NCBI GenBank assembly: GCA_021234155.1
Contig: JAJEKV010000030.1
Span: 5,192,050-5,256,049, forward strand
Direction of reading: 5' to 3'
DNA: 64,000 nt
Origin: Isoetes taiwanensis
Taxonomy: Eukaryota > Streptophyta > Lycopodiopsida > Isoetales > Isoetaceae
The first letter of the stretch is position 1; each line of letters opens with the position of its first letter. A program made the translations under genes and the position numbers. Under the pieces are notes generated by a model. That model saw nothing but the letters and a program-made list of their open reading frames with translations. It was not told the DNA's origin and did not search any database. This document shows, piece by piece, positions 49,993 to 61,430 of the stretch.

Positions 49993-51400
49993 CTTTGTAA
50001 AAGGATTAAAGTTATTGCAAACAACACTCGGAATTGAACCCAGTAACACCATTGTTATTTATTTGTTTAACTGTTTTCACTTAAAGAAAGTACAACAGGA
50101 GGCATACAGAGCTTTGTTGTATACAACTCTTCCCTACGTTTTCCTACCTTGACACCATCCACCAAAAAATGGAAGACGTTTAAGTCACATTCTGATTCCA
50201 AAATAATTCTTACATCAAATAAAGACCATGCTTCTTCGACTTTTAAGGTTTTAAACAATTGACCACTTTTGAAGATAGCAATGTCAATGACCGCAGAATG
50301 GGTACCATCAGCATCGTCTTGTTCCACTTCGAACCCACGCCCATCTGCTCCCTTCTTTTACTTCCCTCCATCTTACGTATTTGAAGGTAATGTAAACCGT
50401 TTGCTTTTCGAATACAATACCGATTCGAACGCTTTCTTTCTTTATCCTGCACTGTACCTTCTCAACTCCTTCATGCAGACGGGATGACCATTCATCACAT
50501 AAAATGTCATCCAGAAACAACTGACAATCACTTACAGTAAACATTTTTGAAGTCTTCTTGACATTCTCGACATTCTTAAACAACGTAATAAACATATCGA
50601 TGGGTACATTTACTTACGCGTGTCCACAGACTCCACCTTTCTCCTTCAAAGCACCGAAAATTTCTGTGACAATTTCGACTTGGCAAGAAACAGAGAACTG
50701 GAATCCATTGGGCGGGAACTAAGTTTGTGATAATGGGGGCAATGGTAAGTCCACAATTTTGCCTTCCGAGGATAATACTCATATTTTAAGAACCAAATCC
50801 CCCTTTCCGCATGGTTACTACCGTTTGACCTTCAAAAAGCAAGGATCCAATATCATAATAGAAAGCACGGAAGATGCTTGTGATAGAACTTCGATGGTTC
50901 CGTGTCCAAAGACATCGGAAATACTGAGCCACGAGATACCGAAACCCAATTAGTTGATTTCTTCAAAATATAATGAATGATGATTAGCACGGATATAATG
51001 AAACTCACAATTAGCACTAAGCTTCGAGGGAAATTACGCCGAGATCTTATCTTTTCTTTTCTCATGTCTGTCGGTGTGTATAGGTGTCTGACCTTGATAT
51101 ATACTTCCCCTCTCACCTCGAACCCGACAACAATAGCCTTCCAATGGCATGAAATAACATTTCTCCTGCCTTTGATCACCCGGTGAGGACCTCTGAGTGG
51201 CGGTCGGATTGTAATGAAGCTCCCAAGAAATATATTGAAGCAGCCGAAATCGTTCTCAACTGTGACAGAGGTAATCGCCATCTGAAATGAACTGGCAAAT
51301 TAATTAGATCAAACAGTCTGAATCAGATGAGCTTGCAGAACTAGAAGGATTGAAAGCATTAGCAAACCTGGATGGAGAGGCGCGAAAAGAAGAGCCGTTG

Positions 51401-51430
51401 AGGGGGGAGGGGGGGAGGGGGGTACTTATA
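51401..51430 (-). promoter_or_regulatory. TATA-like box and G-rich tract upstream of the unknown gene
   Basis: On the minus strand, TATAAGTA lies at 51,430-51,423, about 140 bases before the ATG at 51,281. The adjoining plus-strand tract at 51,401-51,422 is almost pure G in runs of four to six, able in principle to form a G-quadruplex. Assignment as a core promoter is inference. Confidence 0.35.
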
Positions 51431-51686
51431 GACACCCAAACAAACATTTGGACGGTAATTCAGGGCGAGAATAATTTGTAATTATTGCTTCCCGCCCACC
51501 GAACCTCCAGGGCAGGTAGGTAAGGATAATGCCGAACCTGTACCTTGACGACACCTGGCATGGGAAGGCAGGCATGAATGAAGAAAAGCCTGTACCCCCC
51601 CGAATTCTCATTGGCCGCGCGATTTCCATGCTGGCATCGAGGTTGGGACAATAAGTGATCCCAAAAAAACTCTAATGGAGCTATCA

Positions 51687-51735
51687 TTGGGTGGGAGACA
51701 TGGACGGGTTCATTGAGTGGGAGACATGGGCGGGT
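51687..51735. repeat. Short tandem duplication in the intergenic region
   Basis: TTGRGTGGGAGACATGGRCGGGT occurs twice, about 27 bases apart (R marks the variable positions). It is noncoding and lies between the unknown gene and the exchanger gene. Confidence 0.8.
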
Positions 51736-52202
51736 GCAAGTCCCACCGACCATGCCTTCAAATGAAAAAAAATGAAAAAAAGAGAGACACTATTTATGAG
51801 GGCAAAGCATAATGTTTGAGATCAGTTTGAGCTTGAGATGGTTTTCACGCCGGTTTCAAGTGGACACAAATTCAGAATAAGAGAAATGTGCCCCCGCAAT
51901 AAATTTTTTGTCCAATTAAAGTTATATTGACTGATTACCAACTTATTTTATAGAGAGGATAACCTTTGGACTTTTCTTGTGAATATCTAAAGTCCACATG
52001 GTACCTATCTTTGTACCTTGCCAACTGTCCTTAGTAGGCGGATTTGGGACAAAAAGAAAAGAAAAAAAGCATCGTGCTGGTCCTGCTTCCATTTGGAGTG
52101 ATGGCAGAACTGGATAGTCATCCTTCATAGCTCTGTGTCATAGCTCTGCTTCATAGATCTTGGTCTGTACTCATAACCCACCGGATCTGCAGCTCATTTT
52201 CC

Positions 52203-54712
52203 ATGGCTATGCCAAAATGGCCCCGCATCTGCTTTATTGCCATCAGTATTTTGATTTTGATGCAGCCCATTCCTGCAGGATCTCAACAAAATATAGCTAC
52301 ATATGCAGCCATTAGCGGATCTACTTCTGATGGGCTGTTTTCTCAGTCTTATATTCAGCCCATTGTAACCGATCTGGCAAATCAAGAGAGTCAATGCGAA
52401 GAAAACTATGGGTTTTTGCCTTGTTCCGATGGTATTTTGGGTAACTTGTTCCTTATGGTGGTCTATGGATTCGTCATGTTTAAAGCTGCTCAGCTGTTAT
52501 CAGAAGGGAGTGAAATGATGTTGGTTGTCTTAAACCCTGGGATTATTGGGGGCTTGGTTCTTCCTGTTCTTGGTTGTCTACCTGATGGACTGCTGATACT
52601 AGGTAATCATTCTTTATTAGAAGTAGAACTTCTATGCGCTTTCATACTTCATTTGACCTCTTGGACATGTTCTAATAATTCACTAGATTCGCTACAAAGT
52701 TCACAGGACCATATTCTGGAATGGTTAAGATTCCTGATATCATTTGATGTAATGCTGGGCATTACTGATTTTTGAGTATCTCCTTGGTTTCATGTACTTT
52801 TCATGTACTTTTCATTCACTTTTCTTAATTCTTGATAAGGTTTGAAATGTCAATGTTTGGAATACTGTTAGTCCTTAGACTTCTCAAGCAACTTGTGGCA
52901 TGCAGTATCTGGAATGGCAGCAAGTGCAGAGAATGCACAATCCCAAGTGCTGGTGGGAATGGGTCTCCTTGCTGGATCAAATGTGATGCTGCTTACACTT
53001 CTCTGGGGTACTTCCCTAGTGGTTGGTCGTTGTGATTTTCAGGGAAATGGCCAAGCAAAGAATCGCACGCTCACACGTTACTTTGACATCTTCAGTATGC
53101 ACTTCTATGCAAAAGTTATCTTTTAAAGCTTTATGAAAAGAATTAAAACTCAACTAATTTCAACCTTTTGCAGATACTGGAGTTACAACAGATTCTCAAA
53201 CAAGTATAGCAGCTTGGATTATGATTATCACTGTCATACCTTACATACTTGCACAAGTGCCACATGCTTTGAATAAGCCTCATCTTGGACGTCTATTTGC
53301 AATCATAAGTTGTGCCCTAGCAATACTTGGGCTCATCAGTTACTGCATTTATCAGGTAAATTTTTACTTCTGCTTCGATGCAGGAAAATTAAGTTTTCCT
53401 TTGCATACATCTTCAAATTTTTAATTCCCACATTCTAATGGCCTGTCAATTGCAATCTTGGCAGGTGGCTTTTCCTTGGATTCAAGAACGGAGGTTGTAT
53501 ATAGCAAAGGAGCACCTTTGGAGAACTAGTCTTTTGAGACATGTTTCTAGATATGGGAACCTAGTCAAGCCAGATGGAACTCCAAATCAGGAAACATTCA
53601 GAAAGTAAGTAGATCTCCTTTTTGCATCAATTATCCCTACACAAATCGTCTTATATGAAGGATATATATGTGTGCTTCCAGCATTTTTGCCGTCTTTGAT
53701 GAAGACAAAAATGGAACACTTTCAGAAAAGGAACTGAAAGCCTTCATAATTGGCCTGGGGGTTATCTCAAAGTCTTATAAAAAGCACCTACCTATCGATG
53801 AGCAAGCCAAAAATTGGATGCATTATTTTGATAGTGATATCCGGGATGGACGCATTACAGAAGCTGAGTTTGTTAAGGGCATGTCAAAGTTCGTGGAAAT
53901 ATTTACTGCCAAAGCAAAAAAACATTCGTCTGATGGGCATATAACCAGTTTCTTAGATGAAGAATCACAGGTTGGTCACGCATTTTCTTTTCCTTCCCAA
54001 AAGATGAAAATAATTGAAATGGACAGTAAGGTACTTGTTTATATTCCTTGCAGAGAGCAGAACAGGGTCTAAGAGAAAGGCTAAATGGAGGGGGGCATGA
54101 AGAGGAGGAAGATGAAGATGAAGACGAAAACGGATCAGAAAAGGCACCTAGTAAACAGATGGTTATACTAAAGGCAGTTATGTTCATTCTATGTGGAGCT
54201 ATAATCGCTGGACTGTTCTCAGATCCTCTAGTGGACACTATCACCAACTTTTCAACTGCAAGCAAGATACCAACCTTCTTTGTAGCCTTTGTTGCAACTC
54301 CACTAGCTACCAATTCTAGTGAAGCAATATCCTCCATAATGTTTGCAGCAAAGAAAAGGAGAAAGAACATATCAATGACATACTCTCAGGTTCTCGACCC
54401 TGATTACCTATTGTGAGGCGCAATGTTATTGTTGTTCATGTTCTAATGAGCGGTGTTTTACAGATATATGGCGGAGTCGCAATGAACAACACTCTGTGTC
54501 TTGGAATATTTCTAGCAGTGGTAGTGGTTAGAGGCTTGGTGTGGGACTTCTCATCTGAGGTTACAACCATTGCAGTAGTGACAATAGTGATGGGAGCAAT
54601 TGGTGGCGCAAGAAAAAATTTTCCTGTTTGGATAGGCCTTGTCGCCCTGGTCCTTTACCCTGTAGCCATCCTCATGGTTGTTTTCTTTGACTATGTGCTT
54701 CACTGGACATAA
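52203..54712 (+). CDS. NCL: NCL-like sodium/calcium exchanger with EF-hands
   Basis: Plant NCL-type (EF-CAX/NCX-like) transporters exchange Na+ and Ca2+ across the tonoplast or plasma membrane and affect salt tolerance. Seven exons with GT-AG borders give 594 residues in one frame: 52,203-52,602, 52,906-53,094, 53,174-53,355, 53,465-53,604, 53,682-53,970, 54,054-54,389 and 54,464-54,712. A hydrophobic signal-like N-terminus comes first. Exon 1 then has ENYGFLPCSDGILGNLF and the first exchanger repeat GLVLPVLGCLPDGLLIL. Exon 2 has GMGLLAGSNVMLLTLLWGT. Exon 5 has a canonical EF-hand (DEDKNGTLSEKEL) and a second, degenerate one (SDIRDGRITEAE). Exon 6 has an acidic cytosolic loop and the second repeat PLATNSSEAISSIMFA. 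Exon 7 ends with four hydrophobic stretches. Length agrees with the Arabidopsis protein (about 585). No disabling change is seen. Confidence 0.95.
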
Positions 54713-57290
54713 AATTTTCTGTTTCTAAGTTCCATCGATGAACAACAACAGGACGAAAGAGGAATTAACACGGAATAAGAATGAAACATGTGCCATAAGC
54801 TTGTATAGTTACATACCTGTTTACATCAGTTTTTGGTTGATACTTGTCAAAGGGCCTCTGCAACCAGCCCTCTTGGATGTTCTATTCTGTGCAGAAAAGC
54901 CCTAAAAAAACTATGTACAAAATTTTTATCCCTTCGCCGACCAGTGAAAACATCTCCATCCAGGGCTCCATGTTGATATAAAAGCAATCAAATTTCTGGA
55001 CATGAGAAGGTAAGGTTGGGGAATGATTTTTCTGATTTTTCTTGTCGCTCTTGAAGCCAAAACCGCTTTCGTTTACGTGGACATATAACTTATTTTTGGG
55101 TTCCCCCAATATGACGGTGAGCTGATCGTATATTCCATTTTTTGTCGTTGGATGTGCTATTTGGACGGCCCAGATTGGAAAGCGAAGCCGCGTTAATCAA
55201 GCGATTCCATTGCCGTCCATTTTCGTGAAAGGCATTAGGGTTAGCCAATGTGAATAAGCATTGCCATCCATTTTCGTAAATGACTTTCGGATGCCATTCG
55301 ACTGTATATTTACCTGAGCAGCTGTGGCATTGGGAGCTTGGCATTTTGCTGTCGATGACGTGGCGCGGCTTCGTCACGAGGGCTTCTATTGTGCTGCAGC
55401 TGGTAGATGTATCTGTAAAGGTGTGTCTGTATATGTGTGTTGTACTATGTGTATGTTTGGTTTTCTTTGATTTGGGCTAAAGGCCTTCATTGTATTTAGT
55501 GCTGAGGCATCGCCGCCAAATTCTATTTGGGGCTATCGCCCATGTGCATGTACCCGTCCCATAACTCGATTGGGTTTCCGTGGACGTAAAAATTTATCTA
55601 TCTATTTATCTTCATCCTATCAACTTTTGCAATTTAATTTTCTTAGTGACATTGGAAGCTTTTGTTGTTTATTCATTATGCATTTATTTGGCTAATTAGA
55701 ATGGACACAATATGGTACTGCTTCACTTGCTGTCTTGAAGCAAATATAAGGAATTCCTTCTCTTGTCAAGATTAATTTATTTTAGTTTATTTTGAAAAAA
55801 CTGTGGATGCATCCAGTGAGTCTCCCAGACATGCCAATGTCTGCGTGGATGTGGGGCATGTGTCCAGTAGGCAATGCAGACGTGCCATAATTTTCTTTCT
55901 GGTTGAGGTTTAAAACGACCAAGAATATGTTTATATGTACAAAAGTTATGAGAAAAATATAAAGAACCTATCCCTGGTGCTAGTAACAAGTCATTCAGAT
56001 CAACAAGGGATTTTTTAGCAGGCTTGCCTAACCCGTCCTACAACATTTCCTGGATTTCTAGCCTATCCAGATTTCATAACACCTCAGCTTAATTTGTTGG
56101 TGACCATTAGATCCTTTAATTTCTGCATCAACAACTAAGAAAAATAGAAAAATTCATGGAAATTTCTGCGGCTTGAAGATCAGAACAGATTTGGATCCAA
56201 AAGTTCCTTCAACCGCCTTTCCTTCCCTTTATTGTCTGCTTCATCATCATGGCTAGACTATTAATTGTTATTCTTAGAGCCAGTCAGCTTAAAGGTCTCT
56301 GGTTAACTACATAGCAGGTATCGCACCAATATGAGTTTATTGCACGCAATCCCTTGCCTAAACTCTACAATATTCTCTTTAAACTTGGGCAAAGTATGCA
56401 TAGTTATGTTTTTTATGTGGATTAGTTGCCATTGACCTTGAGGATGGCATTTGCTTAATTACTCCGGTTACTAGCGCTAAGTTTGAAGTCCCCCTAATCT
56501 AAGTCTGGCCTCAAATTCTTTTGCAGGTATATAGGATTATTTTGCATTGTAAAGCTCTGCAATTAGAAGATCATGTGTTGTAAAGCTTTCGAAATAGTAT
56601 ATTCTAGGATTTAAATAATGGTAGAATGACGTATAAATGATTTGAATCTAACTCTAGTTAGTGAGGTAAGATTAGGTTTAGTTGGTTTGAGCTGGATGTC
56701 GAGAAATGTTGTTTAAGTTTTATGTGCTAATTTTATTTTCCCGCTATTACGTTTCCAATTTTTGTAGCAGACACTTCAATTCAGTAAAATCTCCACCATA
56801 TATTTTGGCAATAGTCTTGCTTTCTGAATCTTCAGTTCGAGCGAAATCAGAGCTGCTTCATCCAAAATAAAGGATCACTAATTTTTGTTAATACTTTCTA
56901 ATCCTGCCTTGACTTTTGTACTTCTGAACCAAGGCTCCAACCATTTCCAATGCTAAAGCAGCAACCATCTGCAATCTTGCAATTGCATCTGTAGCAATCC
57001 CATAGGATGTTTTATCAAGCAGTAGTAGGAGGACATTTGCACGTTGATCTGGCTGCCATGATGTGCTTTTTTGCCATGCTACACTCAACTTCATTTTGTG
57101 ACAGAGATGCTTTGAAGAATTTATATGAGAGTACCAAGTCTAGATGAGAGGTTATCAACATGACATGTTCCTAGAGTTAAAGGGAAACATAGCAAGCAAA
57201 TTAGTAGTCACATATGTTATCTCTCGTACTGGTATTCTTGAAATCTATCAAGAAGAAACAATGGTTCACTGCTTCCAAGATATATGGTAG
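54713..57290. other. Intergenic region downstream of the exchanger gene
   Basis: Holds a LINE 3' end (to 55,615). The rest is AT-rich with only short open frames, and I see no further gene. Confidence 0.5.
55100..55615 (+). mobile_element. LINE 3' end with (ATCT)n tail
   Basis: The terminus reads CCCGTCCCATAACTCGATT, then GGGTTTCCGTGGACGTAAAA and a TATCTATCTATTTATC tract to about 55,613. The order and wording match the 3' ends at 30,509-30,575 and, reversed, at 20,967 and 33,340, but with a different tandem tail. The preceding 300-400 bases are GC-richer than the surroundings and carry a frame with AVDDVARLRHEGF, probably the ORF2 end. The 5' limit is not visible. Confidence 0.55.
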
Positions 57291-57294
57291 ATGG

Positions 57295-57515
57295 AATGCT
57301 ATGCGAGGATATTCTGTATCTTCTTGCAGTTCCAAGCCATAGCCGCAGAGATATTCTGTACCGAACATTCTATATCTTCTTGTAGTTCCAGGCCATAGCC
57401 GCAGAGATTGAAGGGTTGGCCAGGCCATAGCCGCAAAGATTTGAAGGGTTGGCCCTATTTGCAAGGGTTGAAGGGTTGGCATACAGATAGCGAGCCGCAA
57501 AGATCGAAGGGCTTT
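57295..57515. repeat. Degenerate tandem repeat with GCCATAGCCGC core
   Basis: GCCATAGCCGCARAGAT recurs near 57,339, 57,391 and 57,425, with a degenerate ATAGCGAGCCGCAAAGAT near 57,487. Several copies are followed by TGAAGGGTTGGC. ATATTCTGTA/CTTCTTGYAGTTCC modules are also duplicated at about 57,308 and 57,351. Confidence 0.8.
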
Positions 57516-57884
57516 CAACTGGATTTGCTTCTATGCCACTCTACCGGATTTGCCCTTTCTTAGTTTTTCTTTTTAGTGGGTCTGAAGACATGGTTTTTGC
57601 CTCAAAATCGCGCTTGCTTCTCCGATATCGCAAGAGAGACATAGCCATAGCCATATTCGAGTACAAGATTCGAAGATTCAAGCTCAGCTATGGAGAATTG
57701 TATCTGTGATGGGTATCTGGAATGCGGCACTTCAAAAGCACGATTAGATCCATGCCCAAAACAAACAGTCTCAAAGGTATGTTCCAAATTTCAAGCATGG
57801 GCAGGAAAAAAAAAGTGGGGTAAACATCAATATATTAAATAAAAAAGCAGGTTCTATTTTTTTTTATATGCATATATGTGTATA

Positions 57885-58220
57885 TACAGTGAAAATACAT
57901 AAGATATAAGATAGGTGTCCATTAGAAATACATGGGGAGGGTATATTTTTTTATAGAAAATACATGGGAAGGGTTTATTTTTCATAGAAAATATATAAGA
58001 TATAGTGTCCATTAAAAAATTCATAGGATATTGTGTTTCTTCGAAAATACATAGGATATGGTGTCCCATTTTAAAAAAGCTATCTTTGAAAAAGCTATGG
58101 ATGAACGTTGATATACTAGAAAATGAGGTCTATTTTTCCATATACGTACACATAAAAAATGCATACGATATGGTGCGCAATTGAAAATACGTAGAAAATA
58201 GATCGGATATAGTCCAATTA
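57885..58220. repeat. Degenerate tandem repeat GAAAATACATRRGATAT
   Basis: Units of roughly 40-60 bases share GAAAATACATRRGATAT and GTGTCCATT, repeated about six times with many substitutions. Very A/T-rich. Open frames on the minus strand follow the repeat and are not genes. Confidence 0.8.
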
Positions 58221-58372
58221 GTCATGATTTGTGCTCCATGGCTTGTTGAATGTTTGATCACATGTGAACAAAGGTATAGTAATATGATATGATGTTTGAA
58301 AGCTATTCATTGTTTACCTTCTCGGACCTGCATTTTTTAGACCTCAAACCTGCTTTTTTCACTCTAAGCAGC

Positions 58373-58557
58373 CTTTCTCGACTCGTGAGTTGAGAAAGCC
58401 CTTAGGCTTACATTTTTCACTCTGAACTGTCTTTCTCGACTCACGAGTCGAGAAAGGCTCTCAGAACTGCGTTTCTCGACCTCAGAACTGTGTTTTTCAC
58501 TCTGAACTGCCTTTTTTGACTCCTGAGCTCTCTTTCTCGACTCACGAGTCGAGAAAG
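58373..58557. repeat. Three hairpin palindromes with CTTTCTCGACTC arms
   Basis: Perfect 12-base arms CTTTCTCGACTC/GAGTCGAGAAAG with a 2-base loop at 58,431-58,456 and again at 58,532-58,557. A third copy at 58,373-58,398 has one arm mismatch. The intervals hold repeats of TTTTTCACTCTGAACTG. The layout (TTTC, palindrome, GAAA, about 60-100-base period) parallels the GCACCGTGG arrays although the cores differ. Confidence 0.92.
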
Positions 58558-58559
58558 GC

Positions 58560-60000
58560 TCTCAGACTTGCATTTTTTCAAAAATAGTCTATGGTGACAC
58601 CGGTTGAATAGGCCAGCGTATGGCCTTTGAAGCACATCTTCGTACAAATTTATATCGTCTTCAAGTTGCTCCCATAGCTTGGAGCATGTCAGAGAGTGCT
58701 GCATACGACATTGGCATTAGGTTGTCCGTGTGTGAAGAGGTTGTAATCGTTGTGATAGCATGGCCGCTATGGTCTCTTCATCCACTGTAATATACATTGT
58801 AATGAACCCAATTATAAATATAAATTCTTAATTTCTGTTGGAGTTTGTGATTTCTTGTCTATGCATCCGAGAAAAAAAAAGTCGCAATGTCTTGGTAAAG
58901 GGATTCACCTCACATGAAAAAACTCTTATTTTCAACGGCTTGACTCGTCATCCGAGAAAAAAAAGTGGTGAAATGTCTTCGCACAAAAAAAAAAGAAATT
59001 GCATGTGACCCACTTTAATTAAATGCGACTTATTATTCAACATGCAATAGATTTGCCACTTTACATGAATGCATTAAAGAAGGTATACGCATTATAGAAG
59101 GTATATATTGTTGATATGGATTATAAGTTCATGATGATTTCTATGAACAGGAGTTGTTTATCAGTAGTTTGAATATCTATATGACGAAAGCACGAGAATT
59201 GTACAGGGGCAGAAAGATATGGTTCAAAAATATGGTTTACAGCCATGGCTTATCTGGTGGTTGACTTTGCTATATCTTATGAGCACTACTTGATCTTAAG
59301 AGGATACTTAGCATTAGTAGTTCTACTTTCATTTTCTATCTTTTGACTCATGTTAGTTATCAGGGGGGATGTTACCATATGGCATGTGACATGTCACTAC
59401 TCTTGGATGACTAGGTAGGCCACGTATGTTGCCGACATGGCTCTTCTATAAAGCCATAGTCATGTGTTATAGTTCTTCATCCAATTTATGCAAAGCCTAG
59501 CTATATTGTGTATCTCTTTCATTCTAGCATATATGCATATAGAGTTTCTTCAATCCTCAAGTTGCGGCCAAAGTAGTCGAGTTCTTGGTTGTACCTTTTA
59601 TAGTGAGGCAAGGTAGGAGAAGGTTTAGCCATATAGATAAATATGCTTCTTTGGGAACCAATGACGAGTGAAACGTGTCAAACTAATGGGAACCAAGACG
59701 GGAGTTTTTTGGGTTGCCCCTAGGGGGGCAAACCATCGTTTAAGTGGGTTTATGGCATATCTTAGGTATATGCTGGAATATACCTAGGATATGCTGGTGA
59801 CTGCTCCAAACCCATTGTTACCTGTAAACTGGCAGTTTCTTGCGTTCTAGCTCGAATATGATGCTTTTGCTGGAATCTAATGTTGGGCCCTCTGCTTGCG
59901 GGTCTGATGCGGTGGTATGCGGTGGGTCGGAAATATGGTTGTTCGATGCAACATGTTGAGACATCTTAATGCAGTCCATTTTTCAGTTCAGGCTGTCTAT
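58560..60000. other. AT-rich intergenic stretch
   Basis: No gene seen. It contains two ATCCGAGAAAAAAAA modules (near 58,866 and 58,950) and a small hairpin TAGGTATATGCTGGAATATACCTA at about 59,764. Confidence 0.5.
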
Positions 60001-60359
60001 ACTGGAGGTCGAGCGACCAAAGGACCTCTACAGTCCTTCCTTGGGAGAGTTTAAACATGGTGATAGATGTGCAACTTGTTCAGTTGACAGTACTTGTTTC
60101 AAATATCATGGGTGTTAAGGAAACATCTCTAGATTATCTACATTTTAAGAAGCTCCATTTTGCAGGTCACAGTGGCCACATTCGCGTTCCGTTCCCTGTA
60201 TACCATCCATTCCTGCTTCTGAGATGGTACAAGTCTTAAAAAGGATATGCTTTCATTGCTTTGAGATTAAAGAAAGGAGAAAAGAGGTATTTGAGGCATT
60301 GCGTGCAGTATCTTATCCTTCACCATCATGCAGACATTTTAACATCTTATGCATGTCTA

Positions 60360-61430
60360 TTATAGGGTAGGCGTTGCAAACTTATCAAGATCACTAAAAA
60401 GAATGAGAATATTTCTACAATCACAAATGGAGAGACATTACAGAAGCTGGATGATAGCATTTCTATAAGATCTTTGTTTTCATGGTGAAGTTAAATGATT
60501 TGTTATGAATATTCTTTCTTTTTTCAGGTTTTTTCATGCAGAAAGCACTAAATGCATCCATCATGACAGACGGAGGAGAATCCGTTTATTCTTACAAGTG
60601 ATGATGAAGAATCTCCTCAAATATCAAGAAGAGTGGAATAAAAAAGATGGGTGCCAAACTACCGTACAGAGTAATTCCAAAGAGGAAATATGCAGTTGCC
60701 AAAGATGGGTTTCTTGCTAAGGCATCCAAAAAGCATAGGAAAGATGATGTTTCCATTATATGGGTGTTAGGGTCAATTCCCACTGGCGGTTAAGTTAGGT
60801 TAAATGTGACAAATAACGGAAACTTGCTTTCACACTAACACTTAATTTACTAGCAGTTAAGTTAGGATTTGGTTAAATTTTAACTATGGTTAACTTAACA
60901 AGGTCCCTTTCATACTGACAATAGTTAAGTTAAGTTTAATTAAAATTTCAACTGGACCCCTTATTTTAAACTAGAAGTTAAGTGACCTAGGAGAGGTACA
61001 CTTAACTCAGTTAGGCACTAACTTAACCTAACTTTTAAGTGAGAAAGACTTAATAGTATAGTTAAGTTATTTATATTATTTTGTATGAAAATGCATATTT
61101 CTTGTTGCCTCTTTCAACATTTAGGAATATGCATCTTCATAATATTTTGTGTATACTTATATTTTGTTTTATAGCTCTCCCAATGCTATTGACGGCTGTC
61201 AATACTGTAAAGTTTTTACAACGGTTGATGCCGGGTCAATGCTAGGCCCAGGTGAAATTAGAAAGTTCCACTTAAATGGAAATTAATCACATTTTTCTAT
61301 GATTGGGCAGGCAGTGTCTAAATATCCAGAACCAAAGTTGACAGTCGTAACTAAGAAGCTTGGCCGGGAAATTGCTAAGGTTATTCAAATGGAGGTGGAT
61401 GAAGAAGCTAATCTTCCAGATGATTATTAG
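60360..61430 (+). pseudogene. Decayed multi-exon gene remnant, family unrecognised
   Basis: Three exon-like pieces with splice-site context. 60,367 to about 60,484 follows TATTATAG and reads GRRCKLIKITKKNENISTIT. 60,529 to about 60,790 follows TTTTTTCAG, with frames SDDEESPQISRRVE and MGAKLPYRVIPKRKYAVAKD separated by frameshifts. 61,312-61,429 follows GGGCAG and reads AVSKYPEPKLTVVTKKLGRE, then IAKVIQMEVDEEANLPDDY and a stop. The basic, acidic-ended composition suggests a nuclear protein C-terminus, but I recognise no family. Frameshifts and the inverted TTAAGTTAGG element between exons argue that it is dead. Confidence 0.35.
60785..61050. mobile_element. MITE-like element with TTAAGTTAGG inverted ends
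   Basis: GGTTAAGTTAGGTTAA at the left end (about 60,787) is mirrored by CTAACTTAACCTAACTTTT at the right end (about 61,017-61,036), with further TTAAGTTA/TAACTTAA copies between them. It is about 260 bases with no coding capacity, so a small non-autonomous foldback-type element is the simplest reading. No clear target-site duplication was found. Confidence 0.45.

Larger units (their letters stand above)
36296..51281 (-). pseudogene. Unrecognised multi-exon gene, split by a CACTA transposon
   Basis: Minus-strand exons I can support are as follows. One is 51,281-51,009 (MAITSVTVENDF..., 91 codons, donor GTGAGT). One is about 50,727-50,623 (...EIVTEIFGALKEKGGVCGHA, donor GTAAGT). Frames between about 50,595 and 50,157 end with LNVFHFLVDGVK before a GTAGG donor. 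One is 49,708-49,549 (AIVFIALKEATIPQ..., donor GTAGG), in phase with the previous exon. Another fragment lies near 49,480-49,240. One exon is 49,216-48,996 continuing at 37,136-36,803, which the transposon splits. The last is 36,755-36,296. The first exon (GEVYIKVRHLYTPTDM) faintly resembles a BAH domain, but I do not claim the family. There is an acidic EDEDEDVDEHEEN stretch and a serine-rich stretch near 36,880. At least four frameshifts interrupt the coding frames, so it is a pseudogene or an uncorrected repeat copy. Confidence 0.5.

Noticed and set aside
57854-58069. Minus-strand gene with repeated YFSMK-type peptides
   Set aside because: The frame follows an A/T-rich tandem DNA repeat and is not a protein family.
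60785-61050. Interstitial telomere-like repeat
   Set aside because: TTAAGTTAGG motifs occur in both orientations with inverted ends and do not form TTTAGGG tandem runs. A MITE-like element fits better.
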